Shown here one piece after another: positions 8,017 through 16,726 of a stretch of 64,000 bases of DNA; the stretch's first letter is position 1, and every line of letters starts with the position of its first letter. The stretch spans positions 62,001 through 126,000 of the forward strand of contig NZ_AUJE01000004.1 of the NCBI RefSeq assembly GCF_000424065.1. The letters are read 5' to 3'. The DNA comes from Selenomonas ruminantium subsp. ruminantium ATCC 12561 (GTDB lineage: Bacteria; Bacillota; Negativicutes; Selenomonadales; Selenomonadaceae). The position numbers and the translations under genes were made by a program. The notes below the pieces were generated by a model. The model was not told where the DNA came from, made no database searches, and saw only the letters and a list, made by a program, of their open reading frames with translations.

Positions 8017-10077
8017 ATGGGGATTTTTTCACGGAAGATATCACTTTGTGCCCTGTTATTCCTTTTGCTGAACATTTTTCTGCCAGCCCGCATGCTGGCG
8101 ATGGAAGAATTAAAAGTCGGCTACGTGCCGGGCACAGGATTTTTAGATGAGGACAAGCCGGGTCATATGCGCGGAAACGGCTATGAGTATATGGAATTTC
8201 TCTCCGGTTTTTTGGGCGCCAACTTTTCCTATATTCCCTGCGTGAACTGGTGGGAAGCTGGTGCAAAACTGGAAAACCACGAAATCGATCTGCTGCCCGC
8301 AATGCCCGGGAATTACCGGACACTCCCCTTTGCCGTGCGCACGGACCACGTCATTGCCCGCTTTCCGATGGAATTGGTGGTACAGGATGATTTTAGCGGC
8401 GGCCATGTACACCTGGGCACACTGGACTACAACTATCCCACCCCCAATCTAAGCAAAGCCGCCCAAGAGCACGGCTTCACCTATGAACTCGTCACCTTCA
8501 GCGATCCTACAGATATGAAACGTGCCTTTGATGCCCACCAGCTCGACGGCTATGTTCACCCCCTGCTCCATCCGGAAAAAAATGGCCGTGTACTGGCCCT
8601 CTTTGACCGGGTCAGCTATCGTCTGCTCGTCCATCGTGACCGTCCGGAACTTTTGGCGAAACTGAACGCGGCTCAAGACAACCTGCTCCTGACCCAGCCC
8701 AATATTCGAACCCGCCTCAACGATAAATACGAACGGGCCAAGGGTTTTCCGCTGGTGCTCTCACCAGCCGAGAAAGCTTACCTGCAGGAAAAGGGCACGT
8801 TTCATGTAGCGGTGCTGATGCGGACAAAACCTTACTTCTACCAGGATGAACAGGGAAACTGGAGCGGTGCCACCCAGGCTTTACTAAACCAACTGGAACA
8901 AGATTTAGGCGTCGCGATTGAACTGGTGGAAGTCAACTCGGCAGATGAGCTGCGCCACCTGATTACCCGTGGGACAGTGGATTTCGTGGCCGATGTCCCC
9001 TGTGATTTCAGCTGGCTGGACAACTTCGGTCTCATGCCTACCCAGTCTTATTTGGAAATTGGCTATGTCCCCATAACCCGTCATGGTGCACCAAGGTCTC
9101 GCGCCCCCAAAGCAGCCGCGGTCGAGGGAAATTTTGAGACAGCCGCCTTCATCATGACGCAATATCCCGGCGAGCAGATTATCAGCCGCAACAGTTGGGA
9201 AGAATGTTTTACGGCTGTCGGCAGCGGTACTGCCGACATTACCTATGCGCCCCGCGCCACAGTGCCCTATCTGATGGAAGCTGTATCGGCTTACAATCTT
9301 TCTGCCGACACCGAAAGCGTTTTTTTGGAAGCCATCAGCCTTGGTGTAGCCAAAGAAGCCAATCCCCTGTTGTGGCAGATACTCGATAAGGAAATCAATC
9401 ACCTGCCACCGCATCTGGTGTCGGAGTCCCTGAGCCAGACCGCCCACGAAAATGTCCATCAGTTGAATCCTGTCTATCTGCTTTACCACTATCCCCTGCA
9501 GGCAGTCCTCATGATTTTCCTGATTATGGGACTCATTGCGGGCACGATTTACTACCGCGCCCGCAGGCATGACCGGCAGCTATCCGAATTGGAGCAGCTG
9601 GCCTGTACAGACAGCCGCTATCAACTCCCCAATCTGCGCTATTTAGAACGGCACCGGGAGCAAATTCTCCGCCGAATCCGGCGCGAACAAAAATCCGTTC
9701 ACGTTTTTCTGGTTCTCTTTGCCGCCAGTCCAACCAAGGAAACGGCCTTCCACGACCGTCATGCTTTGGACGGACCATTAAAAGAAGCCGCCCGCCTGCT
9801 TGCCGGTAAAGACTGGACAGCCGAAATCGCCGCCGGCACCATGACCGGTGAATTGCTCTGCCTCTGCATAGCAGACAATCCCCAAATGATGCTGAATCTG
9901 GCAGCAGAATCCATTACCGATTTAACGCCTGAAGCCCCAAACATCATCTGGCACGCGGGATTCTGCCCACTGGCCGGCTTTTCCCTGGCACAGGTGGAAG
10001 AAAATGCAGCGCTTGCCTGTCAGGAAGCCAAAGAAAAAAATATCCGGGCAAAACTTTGGCAAAACGCCCATTCTTGA
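8017..10077 (+). CDS. Double SBP_bac_3 sensor with degenerate GGDEF-like domain
   Basis: A 686-residue protein. It has a Sec signal (residues 5-28), two tandem amino-acid-binding-protein folds (SBP_bac_3, about 32-235 and 255-475), a transmembrane helix (about 490-510) and a cytoplasmic region that looks like a decayed diguanylate cyclase. The cytoplasmic start retains a DSRYQLPNLRYLE segment comparable to the D-LTGLPNRR motif, but no GGDEF loop can be found. It is therefore a membrane sensor whose output may be protein contact rather than cyclic-di-GMP synthesis. It opens the operon that ends at 15505, with GGAGGAGAGG before the ATG. Confidence 0.8.
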   Translation: MGIFSRKISLCALLFLLLNIFLPARMLAMEELKVGYVPGTGFLDEDKPGHMRGNGYEYMEFLSGFLGANFSYIPCVNWWEAGAKLENHEIDLLPAMPGNYRTLPFAVRTDHVIARFPMELVVQDDFSGGHVHLGTLDYNYPTPNLSKAAQEHGFTYELVTFSDPTDMKRAFDAHQLDGYVHPLLHPEKNGRVLALFDRVSYRLLVHRDRPELLAKLNAAQDNLLLTQPNIRTRLNDKYERAKGFPLVLSPAEKAYLQEKGTFHVAVLMRTKPYFYQDEQGNWSGATQALLNQLEQDLGVAIELVEVNSADELRHLITRGTVDFVADVPCDFSWLDNFGLMPTQSYLEIGYVPITRHGAPRSRAPKAAAVEGNFETAAFIMTQYPGEQIISRNSWEECFTAVGSGTADITYAPRATVPYLMEAVSAYNLSADTESVFLEAISLGVAKEANPLLWQILDKEINHLPPHLVSESLSQTAHENVHQLNPVYLLYHYPLQAVLMIFLIMGLIAGTIYYRARRHDRQLSELEQLACTDSRYQLPNLRYLERHREQILRRIRREQKSVHVFLVLFAASPTKETAFHDRHALDGPLKEAARLLAGKDWTAEIAAGTMTGELLCLCIADNPQMMLNLAAESITDLTPEAPNIIWHAGFCPLAGFSLAQVEENAALACQEAKEKNIRAKLWQNAHS

Positions 10078-10098
10078 TGTGATTTAGGAGGAATTGAC

Positions 10099-10539
10099 AT
10101 GAGTAAATTACCCGTTATTTTAATCGTGGATGATGATGAAATGAATATCGTCATGGCCAAGAGCATTCTGGAAATGAAAGTCCGTGCCGAAATCCTGACG
10201 ACAAGCAGCGGCAGTTCCTGTCTGGGCATACTCCGCCAACGGAAAGATCCTGTCGACCTCATTCTGCTGGACATCGCCATGCCCGGCATGGACGGCCTGC
10301 AGACCCTCGCGGCGATTCGCAATGACCCCAGTCTTCGGGACAGCAAGGTCATCTTCCTGACTGCCTCGGCCGACAAGGAAACCATTGTCAAGGCCAGCCA
10401 GCTGAAAATTGCCGATTATGTCAAAAAACCATTTATCCCAGAGGATTTAATTACCCGGGTTGAAAAACACCTCAATTCGCCCATTGAGCCCCCAAAAGTC
10501 AATGACATGTTCAAGGATTCGGATAATATCGGCTTGTAA
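10099..10539 (+). CDS. Stand-alone response regulator receiver (CheY-like)
   Basis: A 146-residue single-domain receiver with the acidic cluster DDDE at the start, phospho-acceptor Asp58 in LLDIAMPGMDG, the conserved Thr in FLTAS and Lys in VKKPF. A short charged tail follows and there is no DNA-binding domain. It lies 21 bases after the double-SBP sensor and AGGAGG precedes the ATG. The hybrid kinase of the same operon has an HPt domain, so this receiver is a plausible terminal acceptor of that phosphorelay (inference). Confidence 0.92.
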   Translation: MSKLPVILIVDDDEMNIVMAKSILEMKVRAEILTTSSGSSCLGILRQRKDPVDLILLDIAMPGMDGLQTLAAIRNDPSLRDSKVIFLTASADKETIVKASQLKIADYVKKPFIPEDLITRVEKHLNSPIEPPKVNDMFKDSDNIGL

Positions 10540-10571
10540 GCCGACCTATCCGGCAGAAAGGAGCAGGCATT

Positions 10572-11876
10572 ATGGGTGTTCATCACTTTATCCTCCAACT
10601 GGTCAACCGCCTCCTCAAAATTTCCTATCTGCGGGCAATCCGGGAAACCTTCTGCGCCCTGATGCCGGTCATCGTCCTGCTGACCCTCATTGATATGGCA
10701 GGCTGCCTATTCTGTGACCCAACAGGGCCTGTACTTGGCGATGAAGGACTGGGAATCGGCACCTTCCTGACCGACGGACTCCATGATGAAGCCTATCGAG
10801 AATCCGCTTTCTATGCCACGATGACCCAACTGCGCAACTGCCTGAAAGTCACCGTGCTGATAAACTCCCTGCTCTTTTCCCTTGTACTGACGAATAAGCT
10901 GGCCCGCCTTTGGCATGGAGATGTTACCGCCTCCGTTGTCTGCACCGTTTCTTCCTATCTATTCCTATTGGCCGGATTTAACGGAAATTTGGCCAGTCTG
11001 TCCACCTACTTTGGCGGACGCGCCTTTTTTCTGGCTCTGCTTATCGCCACAGTCAGTGTCCTCGTATTCAGCCGCCTTGCCCGCCTCCGCTGTCTGCACC
11101 TGCCCGTTCCCCAGGGGATGCCGCAGGCAATGCAGCAATCCATGATTCTGTTTATCCCGCTGGGACTGACGCTGTTTTCCTCGTTAATCACCTCCTTTGC
11201 CTGGCTTTCCGTGGAGCAGTCCATACATTCCCTGCCCTCCCTCTTGCAGGGATATTTTGGTGCAGATATCGCCCAAATCCCGGCAGCTGCCATTCTATAT
11301 GAATGTCTGCGCCGGCTCCTTTGGTGGTTTGGACTCAATGGCAGCAGCCTCACCTTTTTCTGGAACGAAGCCTTCTATATCCCCGCCCAGCTGGCCAACG
11401 AATTAGAAAACAGCAAATACATCTTCACGATTGAATTTTTCGATGCCAATTCCATTTCCCTTTTGGGACTGGCCATTTCCGTATGGGTATTTTCCTATCG
11501 GGAAAAACTGCGCCAGCTCTCGGCTTACAGCCTTCCTTGCCTGCTGTTCTCCATCAACGAGCCTTTCCTCTTTGCCCTGCCCATCGTCCTCAATCCGCTC
11601 TTTCTCATCCCCTATCTGCTGGCTCCTATGCTGAATGTCTACATCGGCTATCTGGCCATCGATTTTGGTATTGTCCCCCTGTTCCACTACAGCGTAGATG
11701 CCACCGTCCCTGTACTCTTACAGGGCTGGCTCTCCACCGGAGATATCATGGGCGCTGTCCTACAGTTGGTATGGCTCAGTCTGGATATTGTCATCTACAC
11801 CCCCTTTGTCATCATGTTCAATATGCTGACCAGGGAAGAAGATGCCATCGAGGAGGCGAATGCGTATGAAGCCTGA
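10572..11876 (+). CDS. EIIC-like PTS membrane protein (cellobiose/lactose family), orphan
   Basis: A 434-residue polytopic membrane protein of the PTS_EIIC family. The best signature is SINEPFLFALPIVLNPLFLI with Glu330, matching the INEP motif of cellobiose/lactose permeases. The other family signature, GIHG, is changed to GLNG, so Asn256 replaces the usual histidine. No EIIA, EIIB or HPr-like gene lies in the operon, which instead encodes a binding protein and a kinase. It may have become a sugar sensor or a non-phosphorylating channel rather than a phosphotransferase permease; this is inference. The ribosome binding site is AAAGGAG, upstream of the ATG. Confidence 0.8.
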   Translation: MGVHHFILQLVNRLLKISYLRAIRETFCALMPVIVLLTLIDMAGCLFCDPTGPVLGDEGLGIGTFLTDGLHDEAYRESAFYATMTQLRNCLKVTVLINSLLFSLVLTNKLARLWHGDVTASVVCTVSSYLFLLAGFNGNLASLSTYFGGRAFFLALLIATVSVLVFSRLARLRCLHLPVPQGMPQAMQQSMILFIPLGLTLFSSLITSFAWLSVEQSIHSLPSLLQGYFGADIAQIPAAAILYECLRRLLWWFGLNGSSLTFFWNEAFYIPAQLANELENSKYIFTIEFFDANSISLLGLAISVWVFSYREKLRQLSAYSLPCLLFSINEPFLFALPIVLNPLFLIPYLLAPMLNVYIGYLAIDFGIVPLFHYSVDATVPVLLQGWLSTGDIMGAVLQLVWLSLDIVIYTPFVIMFNMLTREEDAIEEANAYEA

Positions 11877-12981
11877 CAGCCATGAGCTATTGCGACGGCG
11901 ATTTATCGCCTTTGCGCTTTTGCAGGCCTTTCTCCTCTGTCTGGCCATCTTTCTTTCCATCAATTATTTTGGTTCCGATATCTGGTCACGGCGGGATTCC
12001 GTTGGCCTGATTCTCGCCAGCGCCAAAGACGCTCCGGGATGGCCACGGGATATGCGCCTGGGCCTGCAAAAAGCCTGTCAGAACCGGGGATACACCCTCT
12101 ACATCGAAGATCACGTAAACAGCGATGACAATAGTCTCGCGCAGGTCACGGAAAAACTGGTCAAAAAAGGCGTCAAAAAAATCTTTTTAGCCAATCCCGG
12201 CTATCAGCGCAATCTGGAAAATATCGCGCGCCAATATCCGCAGGTGGAATTTTATGCCAACTCAGTCGGCGAAACCATTTCCGCCAAAATCTTCAACTAC
12301 TCTGTCCGCTACTACGAGGTACGCTATCTGGCTGGTATTTTAGCCGGGCTCCATACCCGGACAGGCATTGTCGGGTATCTGGCCCCCTTTCCCGCCTTGG
12401 AAACCCGCCGGGACCTCAATGCTTTCGCCCTGGGGGTGCAAAAAGTCCGCCCCGATGCCCGCATTCTCGTGCATTGGACAGGACAATGGATTTCTGCCGA
12501 AAAGGAACGCCAGGCCCTCTATCTGCTCAAACATGAAAATACCGATGTCATCACCTATTTTGCTGCCTCCCAACAGCTTTCACGCGAAGCTGCTGACTTA
12601 GATCTGGATTACATTGATTTCCATACGGCAGGGCTGACCATGCCCCCGCACTGTATCGCCGCACTGGAAACCAACTGGACAAAAGTCTATGATGAGCTTC
12701 TCCGTACGCATACCGCAAAATCTACAGCTCATGTCTATTGGCAGGGAATGCTGGATAACGTAATCACCCTGCGCCTGTCGCCGGAACTTACGCCGCGGGA
12801 AGAAGCACTGGTTCTCCGGGCACGGCAGGAACTCTTGCAGGGATATCCCGTCTTTTCTGGAAATATTGTTGACCGGGATGGCCATAGCCGCTGTCAGGAA
12901 GGCGCAGTCATCGCCAACAGCAGCCTGCGGGAAAAAATGGACTGGCTGGTGAAGGGAGTGGAAATCATTGAAGCAAAATAA
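11866..12981 (+). CDS. Anchored BMP-family (PnrA/Med-like) binding protein
   Basis: A 371-residue protein with one N-terminal transmembrane helix (about residues 12-33) and a BMP-family substrate-binding fold. The region [20 protein letters not shown] followed by a tryptophan-rich turn and a GKEx-like helix is characteristic of PnrA-type nucleoside-binding proteins. There is no lipobox and no ABC transporter gene nearby. I chose the ATG at 11866, nine bases after AGGAGG; this overlaps the EIIC-like gene by 11 bases and suggests translational coupling. Its ligand is unknown; nucleosides would be the family default. Confidence 0.8.
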   Translation: MKPDSHELLRRRFIAFALLQAFLLCLAIFLSINYFGSDIWSRRDSVGLILASAKDAPGWPRDMRLGLQKACQNRGYTLYIEDHVNSDDNSLAQVTEKLVKKGVKKIFLANPGYQRNLENIARQYPQVEFYANSVGETISAKIFNYSVRYYEVRYLAGILAGLHTRTGIVGYLAPFPALETRRDLNAFALGVQKVRPDARILVHWTGQWISAEKERQALYLLKHENTDVITYFAASQQLSREAADLDLDYIDFHTAGLTMPPHCIAALETNWTKVYDELLRTHTAKSTAHVYWQGMLDNVITLRLSPELTPREEALVLRARQELLQGYPVFSGNIVDRDGHSRCQEGAVIANSSLREKMDWLVKGVEIIEAK

Positions 12982-15505
12982 TATGCCGGAAGAGGCCCCG
13001 AAAAAAAGAATGCTCACCTTCACCCTGCACCTTATGGGCCGCTTTTTGCTCTTTTTCGCCATTCTGCTGTTCATCGGCTTTGCCCTGCATAGCAAAATGA
13101 CGGAATCCCTCAACCATGAAGCGGAAAAATTCAGCACCCGTCAGGGAGAACTGCTGTCCTTCGTCTATCACAATCTGTTCCGGGCAGAAATGGCGGAATT
13201 AAATAAAGCCGCCAACCTGATTGCTGCGGGAAAAATCACGCCCACGGACGGCGTGCAGGCCATCAGCAGCCAGGGGCAACAGGGCGGACTTTTGGACATC
13301 AACGGCAACAGCCTCATTGGCATTGCCCTGCCTGAAAAAGCACGTCTGCAATGTGCCCGCACCCTGCAGGGTGAACCCAGCTGGCGCTATTACAAAGATA
13401 TGGGGCTGGTCGCCATGGTTCCGGTCTACGAAGGGCCTGCCGTCCGTTATGTCCTCTGCAAGCTCTACACCGATACCGGTCTGCAGGATGGCACGTCCCC
13501 CTTCCACTTTTCCGCCCAAAAGGAGGACGAAAAAGTCCTGCTTTACGATACGGCCACCCAACAGGTAATCGTCCCCTTCCAGGATTATCGGGAAAGCCCC
13601 TTCTATGATGCAGCCAAAAATGCACCATTAGGGCTGGACAAACTGCTGGAAAAACTAAGCAGCGGCCAGGAAGCCGATGTATCTATTTTTGACCCGGATT
13701 TGAACGCCGACTACATGCTCTCTGCGGCCCCCATCCCCGACACCCCATTTCTTGCCATCGGCTATCGGGAATGGCGTTCTCTGATGACCGGCATCACCAA
13801 CATTCACCTGATTGTTCTCTGGGTCTTCGGTCTGTTGGTCGTATTGTTCTGCGTATTCATCCTCTACAGCTTTGCCAATCAGGTCGCCGCCGAGGAAAGC
13901 ACTGCCCTGCGGGAAGCACGTGACGAAGCCCTGCGGGCCAATCAGGCAAAAAGCGAATTTCTCGCCAATATGAGCCACGAAATCCGTACGCCCCTCAACG
14001 CCATTCTGGGCATGAACGAAATGATCATGCGCAATGCCCGCGGCACCATGAAAAAATATGCCTTCAACATCAAGAGCGCCGGTGATACCCTGCTGTCCAT
14101 CATCAACGATATCTTGGACTTTTCCAAAATCGAATCCGGCAAAATGGAAATCGTGCCCGTCAGCTACAGCCTGAGTTCTGTGCTCAACGATGTGTACAAC
14201 ATGGTCAGCTACAAGGCTGGGCAAAAAGGGCTCGCCTTCCACATGGAAGTTGACCCCCATATCCCCGATGCCCTATGCGGCGATGAAGTCCGCCTGCGGC
14301 AAGTGGTCGTAAATATTCTCAACAATGCAGTCAAATATACCCCCAAAGGTTCCGTGACCTTCAAGGTGCAAGCTGCAGATAATCTGCCAGATGGACAGCT
14401 TGTTCTGGAATTTATCACTCAGGACACCGGTATCGGCATCCGTGAAGAAGATAAAGCCAAACTCTTTGCCAAATTCCAACGGCTGGATTTGGAAAAGAAC
14501 CGCAATATCGAAGGCACAGGCTTAGGCCTGGCCATCACCGTACGGCTGACGGAAATGATGCAGGGCAGCATAGCCGTAGACAGTGTTTATGGCGAAGGCA
14601 GCACCTTCACCATCCGCCTGCCCCAAACAGTAGAAAAAGATGACCCTATCGGCGATTTTAATGCCCGCATCGAAGCGGCTCTGCGGGAAGAAAAAAGTTA
14701 CCGGGAAAGCTTCACCGCCCCCGCAGGCAAAATTTTGGTCGTGGACGATAACGACATGAATCTGACCGTAGTGCAAAGCCTGTTGGAAAAAACACAGCTG
14801 CAAATCCATACCGCCAGCAGCGGCAGGGAATGCCTGTCCAAAATCGCCCAGGAACATTACGACATCGTCTTTCTTGACCACATGATGCCGGAAATGGACG
14901 GCATCGAAACCCTGCAACGGGCCAAAGCCCTGCCGGACAGCCAATGCCTGCATACACCATACATCGCCCTGACCGCCAATGCCGTAGCCGGCGTCAAGGA
15001 AATGTTCCTCGAAAAAGGCTTCGACGATTATCTCTCCAAGCCCGTAGACGGCAAAACCTTGGAACGCATGGTACAAAAATACCTTCCCCCGGAAAAGATA
15101 AAACCTGCAGGAGAAAGCACCGATTCTCCTGCAGAAGAACAAATCGACCTGCCCACCGCCCTCAAATACTGCGGCGGCAATGAGGAAATGCAAAAAAAAT
15201 TCCTCACGATGTTCGTTTCCCGCCGGGGAGCCGTAGCCAAACAGCTAAACGACGATTGGGAAACGCAAAACATCGCAGATTACACCACCCATGTCCACGC
15301 GCTGAAATCCACCTCCCTCTCCATCGGCGGCATAAAACTCTCCGAAGCCGCCAAAGCTTTAGAAATGGCAGGCCGAGCCTGCTGTAACGGCCCCGAGGAA
15401 GAAAAGGATCGTCACCTGCAGTACATCAGGGAGCATCATGGCGAAGCCCTTAAACTCTACGCAAAACTGGCCGCTGAAGCGCAGGAACGCTTTGGCATAA
15501 GCTGA
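12968..15505 (+). CDS. Hybrid sensor histidine kinase with receiver and HPt domains
   Basis: An 845-residue kinase. Order of parts: transmembrane helix (about 18-38), extracytoplasmic sensor region (about 40-275), second helix (about 280-300), HisKA with His337 in SHEIRTPLN, HATPase with GTGLGLAIT, receiver with Asp637 in [11 protein letters not shown], and a C-terminal HPt with His777 in HALKST. This layout supports a His-Asp-His relay ending on a separate receiver, and the lone receiver at 10099 is the obvious candidate. I chose the TTG at 12968, nine bases after AGGGAG and overlapping the BMP gene by 14 bases; the ATG at 12983 lacks a ribosome binding site. Confidence 0.92.
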   Translation: MKQNNMPEEAPKKRMLTFTLHLMGRFLLFFAILLFIGFALHSKMTESLNHEAEKFSTRQGELLSFVYHNLFRAEMAELNKAANLIAAGKITPTDGVQAISSQGQQGGLLDINGNSLIGIALPEKARLQCARTLQGEPSWRYYKDMGLVAMVPVYEGPAVRYVLCKLYTDTGLQDGTSPFHFSAQKEDEKVLLYDTATQQVIVPFQDYRESPFYDAAKNAPLGLDKLLEKLSSGQEADVSIFDPDLNADYMLSAAPIPDTPFLAIGYREWRSLMTGITNIHLIVLWVFGLLVVLFCVFILYSFANQVAAEESTALREARDEALRANQAKSEFLANMSHEIRTPLNAILGMNEMIMRNARGTMKKYAFNIKSAGDTLLSIINDILDFSKIESGKMEIVPVSYSLSSVLNDVYNMVSYKAGQKGLAFHMEVDPHIPDALCGDEVRLRQVVVNILNNAVKYTPKGSVTFKVQAADNLPDGQLVLEFITQDTGIGIREEDKAKLFAKFQRLDLEKNRNIEGTGLGLAITVRLTEMMQGSIAVDSVYGEGSTFTIRLPQTVEKDDPIGDFNARIEAALREEKSYRESFTAPAGKILVVDDNDMNLTVVQSLLEKTQLQIHTASSGRECLSKIAQEHYDIVFLDHMMPEMDGIETLQRAKALPDSQCLHTPYIALTANAVAGVKEMFLEKGFDDYLSKPVDGKTLERMVQKYLPPEKIKPAGESTDSPAEEQIDLPTALKYCGGNEEMQKKFLTMFVSRRGAVAKQLNDDWETQNIADYTTHVHALKSTSLSIGGIKLSEAAKALEMAGRACCNGPEEEKDRHLQYIREHHGEALKLYAKLAAEAQERFGIS

Positions 15506-15532
15506 CATTTTTTTATGTATACACGCAAAAAC

Positions 15533-15586
15533 ATAAAAAATCCGGAAGTTTTACGATTATATCCGCAAAACTTCCGGATTTTTACT
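15533..15586. terminator. Bidirectional terminator between the sensory operon and the island
   Basis: AAAAATCCGGAAGTTTT and its reverse complement AAAACTTCCGGATTTTT form a long stem with T-runs on both strands. It closes the kinase gene (plus) and the WYL gene (minus) and marks the left edge of the accessory island. Confidence 0.85.
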
Positions 15587-16571
15587 TTTCATATGCCCGC
15601 AAACTATCTTTTAATACTTTGGCTATCTCCTGTCTCACCCCTGCCGGTGCTAAAATTTCAACATGCTCCATATACTGTAATGCCCAATATTTTATCGCAC
15701 ATTCATTGCATTTGACTGTCACCAGTATATCCCCATTCTTCAAAGGCTTTACCGAAAAATCCTTGCCGAACCAGTCAACCAGCTGGTCCATAAGGTATTT
15801 TCCCGTCTGAAATTTTACCTCGATGGTGTCACCGCCAAACATATAGATATGCTCCGCCATATGTCTGGGCAGGTTATAGCCACGAGCAAACTCAGCCACC
15901 AATGACTTATTCTTAACCGGCTTGTCTACTATAGCCACCTTTTTCATCTTATCAATGCGGTAATGGGATACATTGTCGTGAGGCTCCGTATTGCCAATCA
16001 GATAATACCAGCCATTGCATACCACCATTTGATAAGGATTGACAACATACGGCTCATCCCGCTTGGGCACCAGCTTAAACGAAGTGTTGTAACTGTTATA
16101 GATAAATTTCACCTGCCGCTTTTTTTCAATAGCATCATTTAACACCTCGACATTCTTCATCACCACGGTATTATCTGAATGCCGCATTTCCGGCAGATTC
16201 GCAATGTGTTTGACTTTTGCTTGAAAATAACGGTTTCCCTGATTAACCAGTTTTGTGATTAACCGCTTCGCCTGACTCTGCGATACTCCCTTCGCAGATA
16301 ATACACCGTCAATCAGCAAACGTAATTCTGCATCGTCAAAATCCCGTTCCTGCAAATAATAGCCCTTATCCGCAGCGATTTCGTAGCCCAGTTCCTTTAA
16401 CGAGTCAATATTCGCCCGTACCGAGCGTCTGTCACAGGTCATGCCATATTTTTTTTCCAATAACTGAATCATCTCCATTTGCGTCAAACGATGATTCTCA
16501 TCCGTATATTCTTTCAGAATCTCCAATATCAGCATATTGAGCATTTTCTTATTGCCTGTCGCGTACATCAT
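15582..16571 (-). CDS. WYL-domain transcriptional regulator
   Basis: A 329-residue regulator with an N-terminal winged-helix region (residues 10-75, containing CDRRSVRANIDSLKELGYEI) and a central WYL domain (about 145-225). The WYL-type signature appears as NGWYYLIG, followed by YRIDKMKKV. A C-terminal WCX-like extension completes the family length. WYL proteins often control phage-defence and DNA-damage genes and sense nucleic-acid ligands. The gene is divergent from the AAA+ operon and shares a symmetric promoter/operator with it, so it is the natural candidate to control the three operator copies of the island (inference). Confidence 0.88.
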   Translation of the reverse strand: MMYATGNKKMLNMLILEILKEYTDENHRLTQMEMIQLLEKKYGMTCDRRSVRANIDSLKELGYEIAADKGYYLQERDFDDAELRLLIDGVLSAKGVSQSQAKRLITKLVNQGNRYFQAKVKHIANLPEMRHSDNTVVMKNVEVLNDAIEKKRQVKFIYNSYNTSFKLVPKRDEPYVVNPYQMVVCNGWYYLIGNTEPHDNVSHYRIDKMKKVAIVDKPVKNKSLVAEFARGYNLPRHMAEHIYMFGGDTIEVKFQTGKYLMDQLVDWFGKDFSVKPLKNGDILVTVKCNECAIKYWALQYMEHVEILAPAGVRQEIAKVLKDSLRAYEK

Positions 16572-16631
16572 ATCACTTCCTCTTTGCCTTTGTTCTAGGC
16601 AAAATCCTCCAATTCTTCATGTTTTCTGATT

Positions 16632-16685
16632 TTATTTTAGCAGATGAGATGTACAAAAAAATGTACCTTGTGCCTGCTAAAATAA
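16632..16685. promoter_or_regulatory. Back-to-back promoters around operator copy 1
   Basis: The core is GTACA-A6-TGTAC (16651-16666). It is framed by a perfect 12-bp inverted repeat: TTATTTTAGCAG (16632-16643) and CTGCTAAAATAA (16674-16685), both with the same centre at 16658.5. The outer repeats contain TAAAAT -10 boxes on the minus strand (16634-16639) and the plus strand (16678-16683), each exactly 11 bases from the core. The minus promoter faces the WYL gene and the plus promoter the AAA+ operon. The -35 positions of both fall in the shared A-tract. Confidence 0.75.
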
Positions 16686-16726
16686 GCATAAGATGAATCA
16701 CCACAACAGAAAAGGAGGCGTTTGCC

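Noticed and set aside
13655-15193. Frames of about 200 codons antisense to the hybrid kinase
   Set aside because: They cover conserved kinase, receiver and HPt coding sequence and have no start signals.
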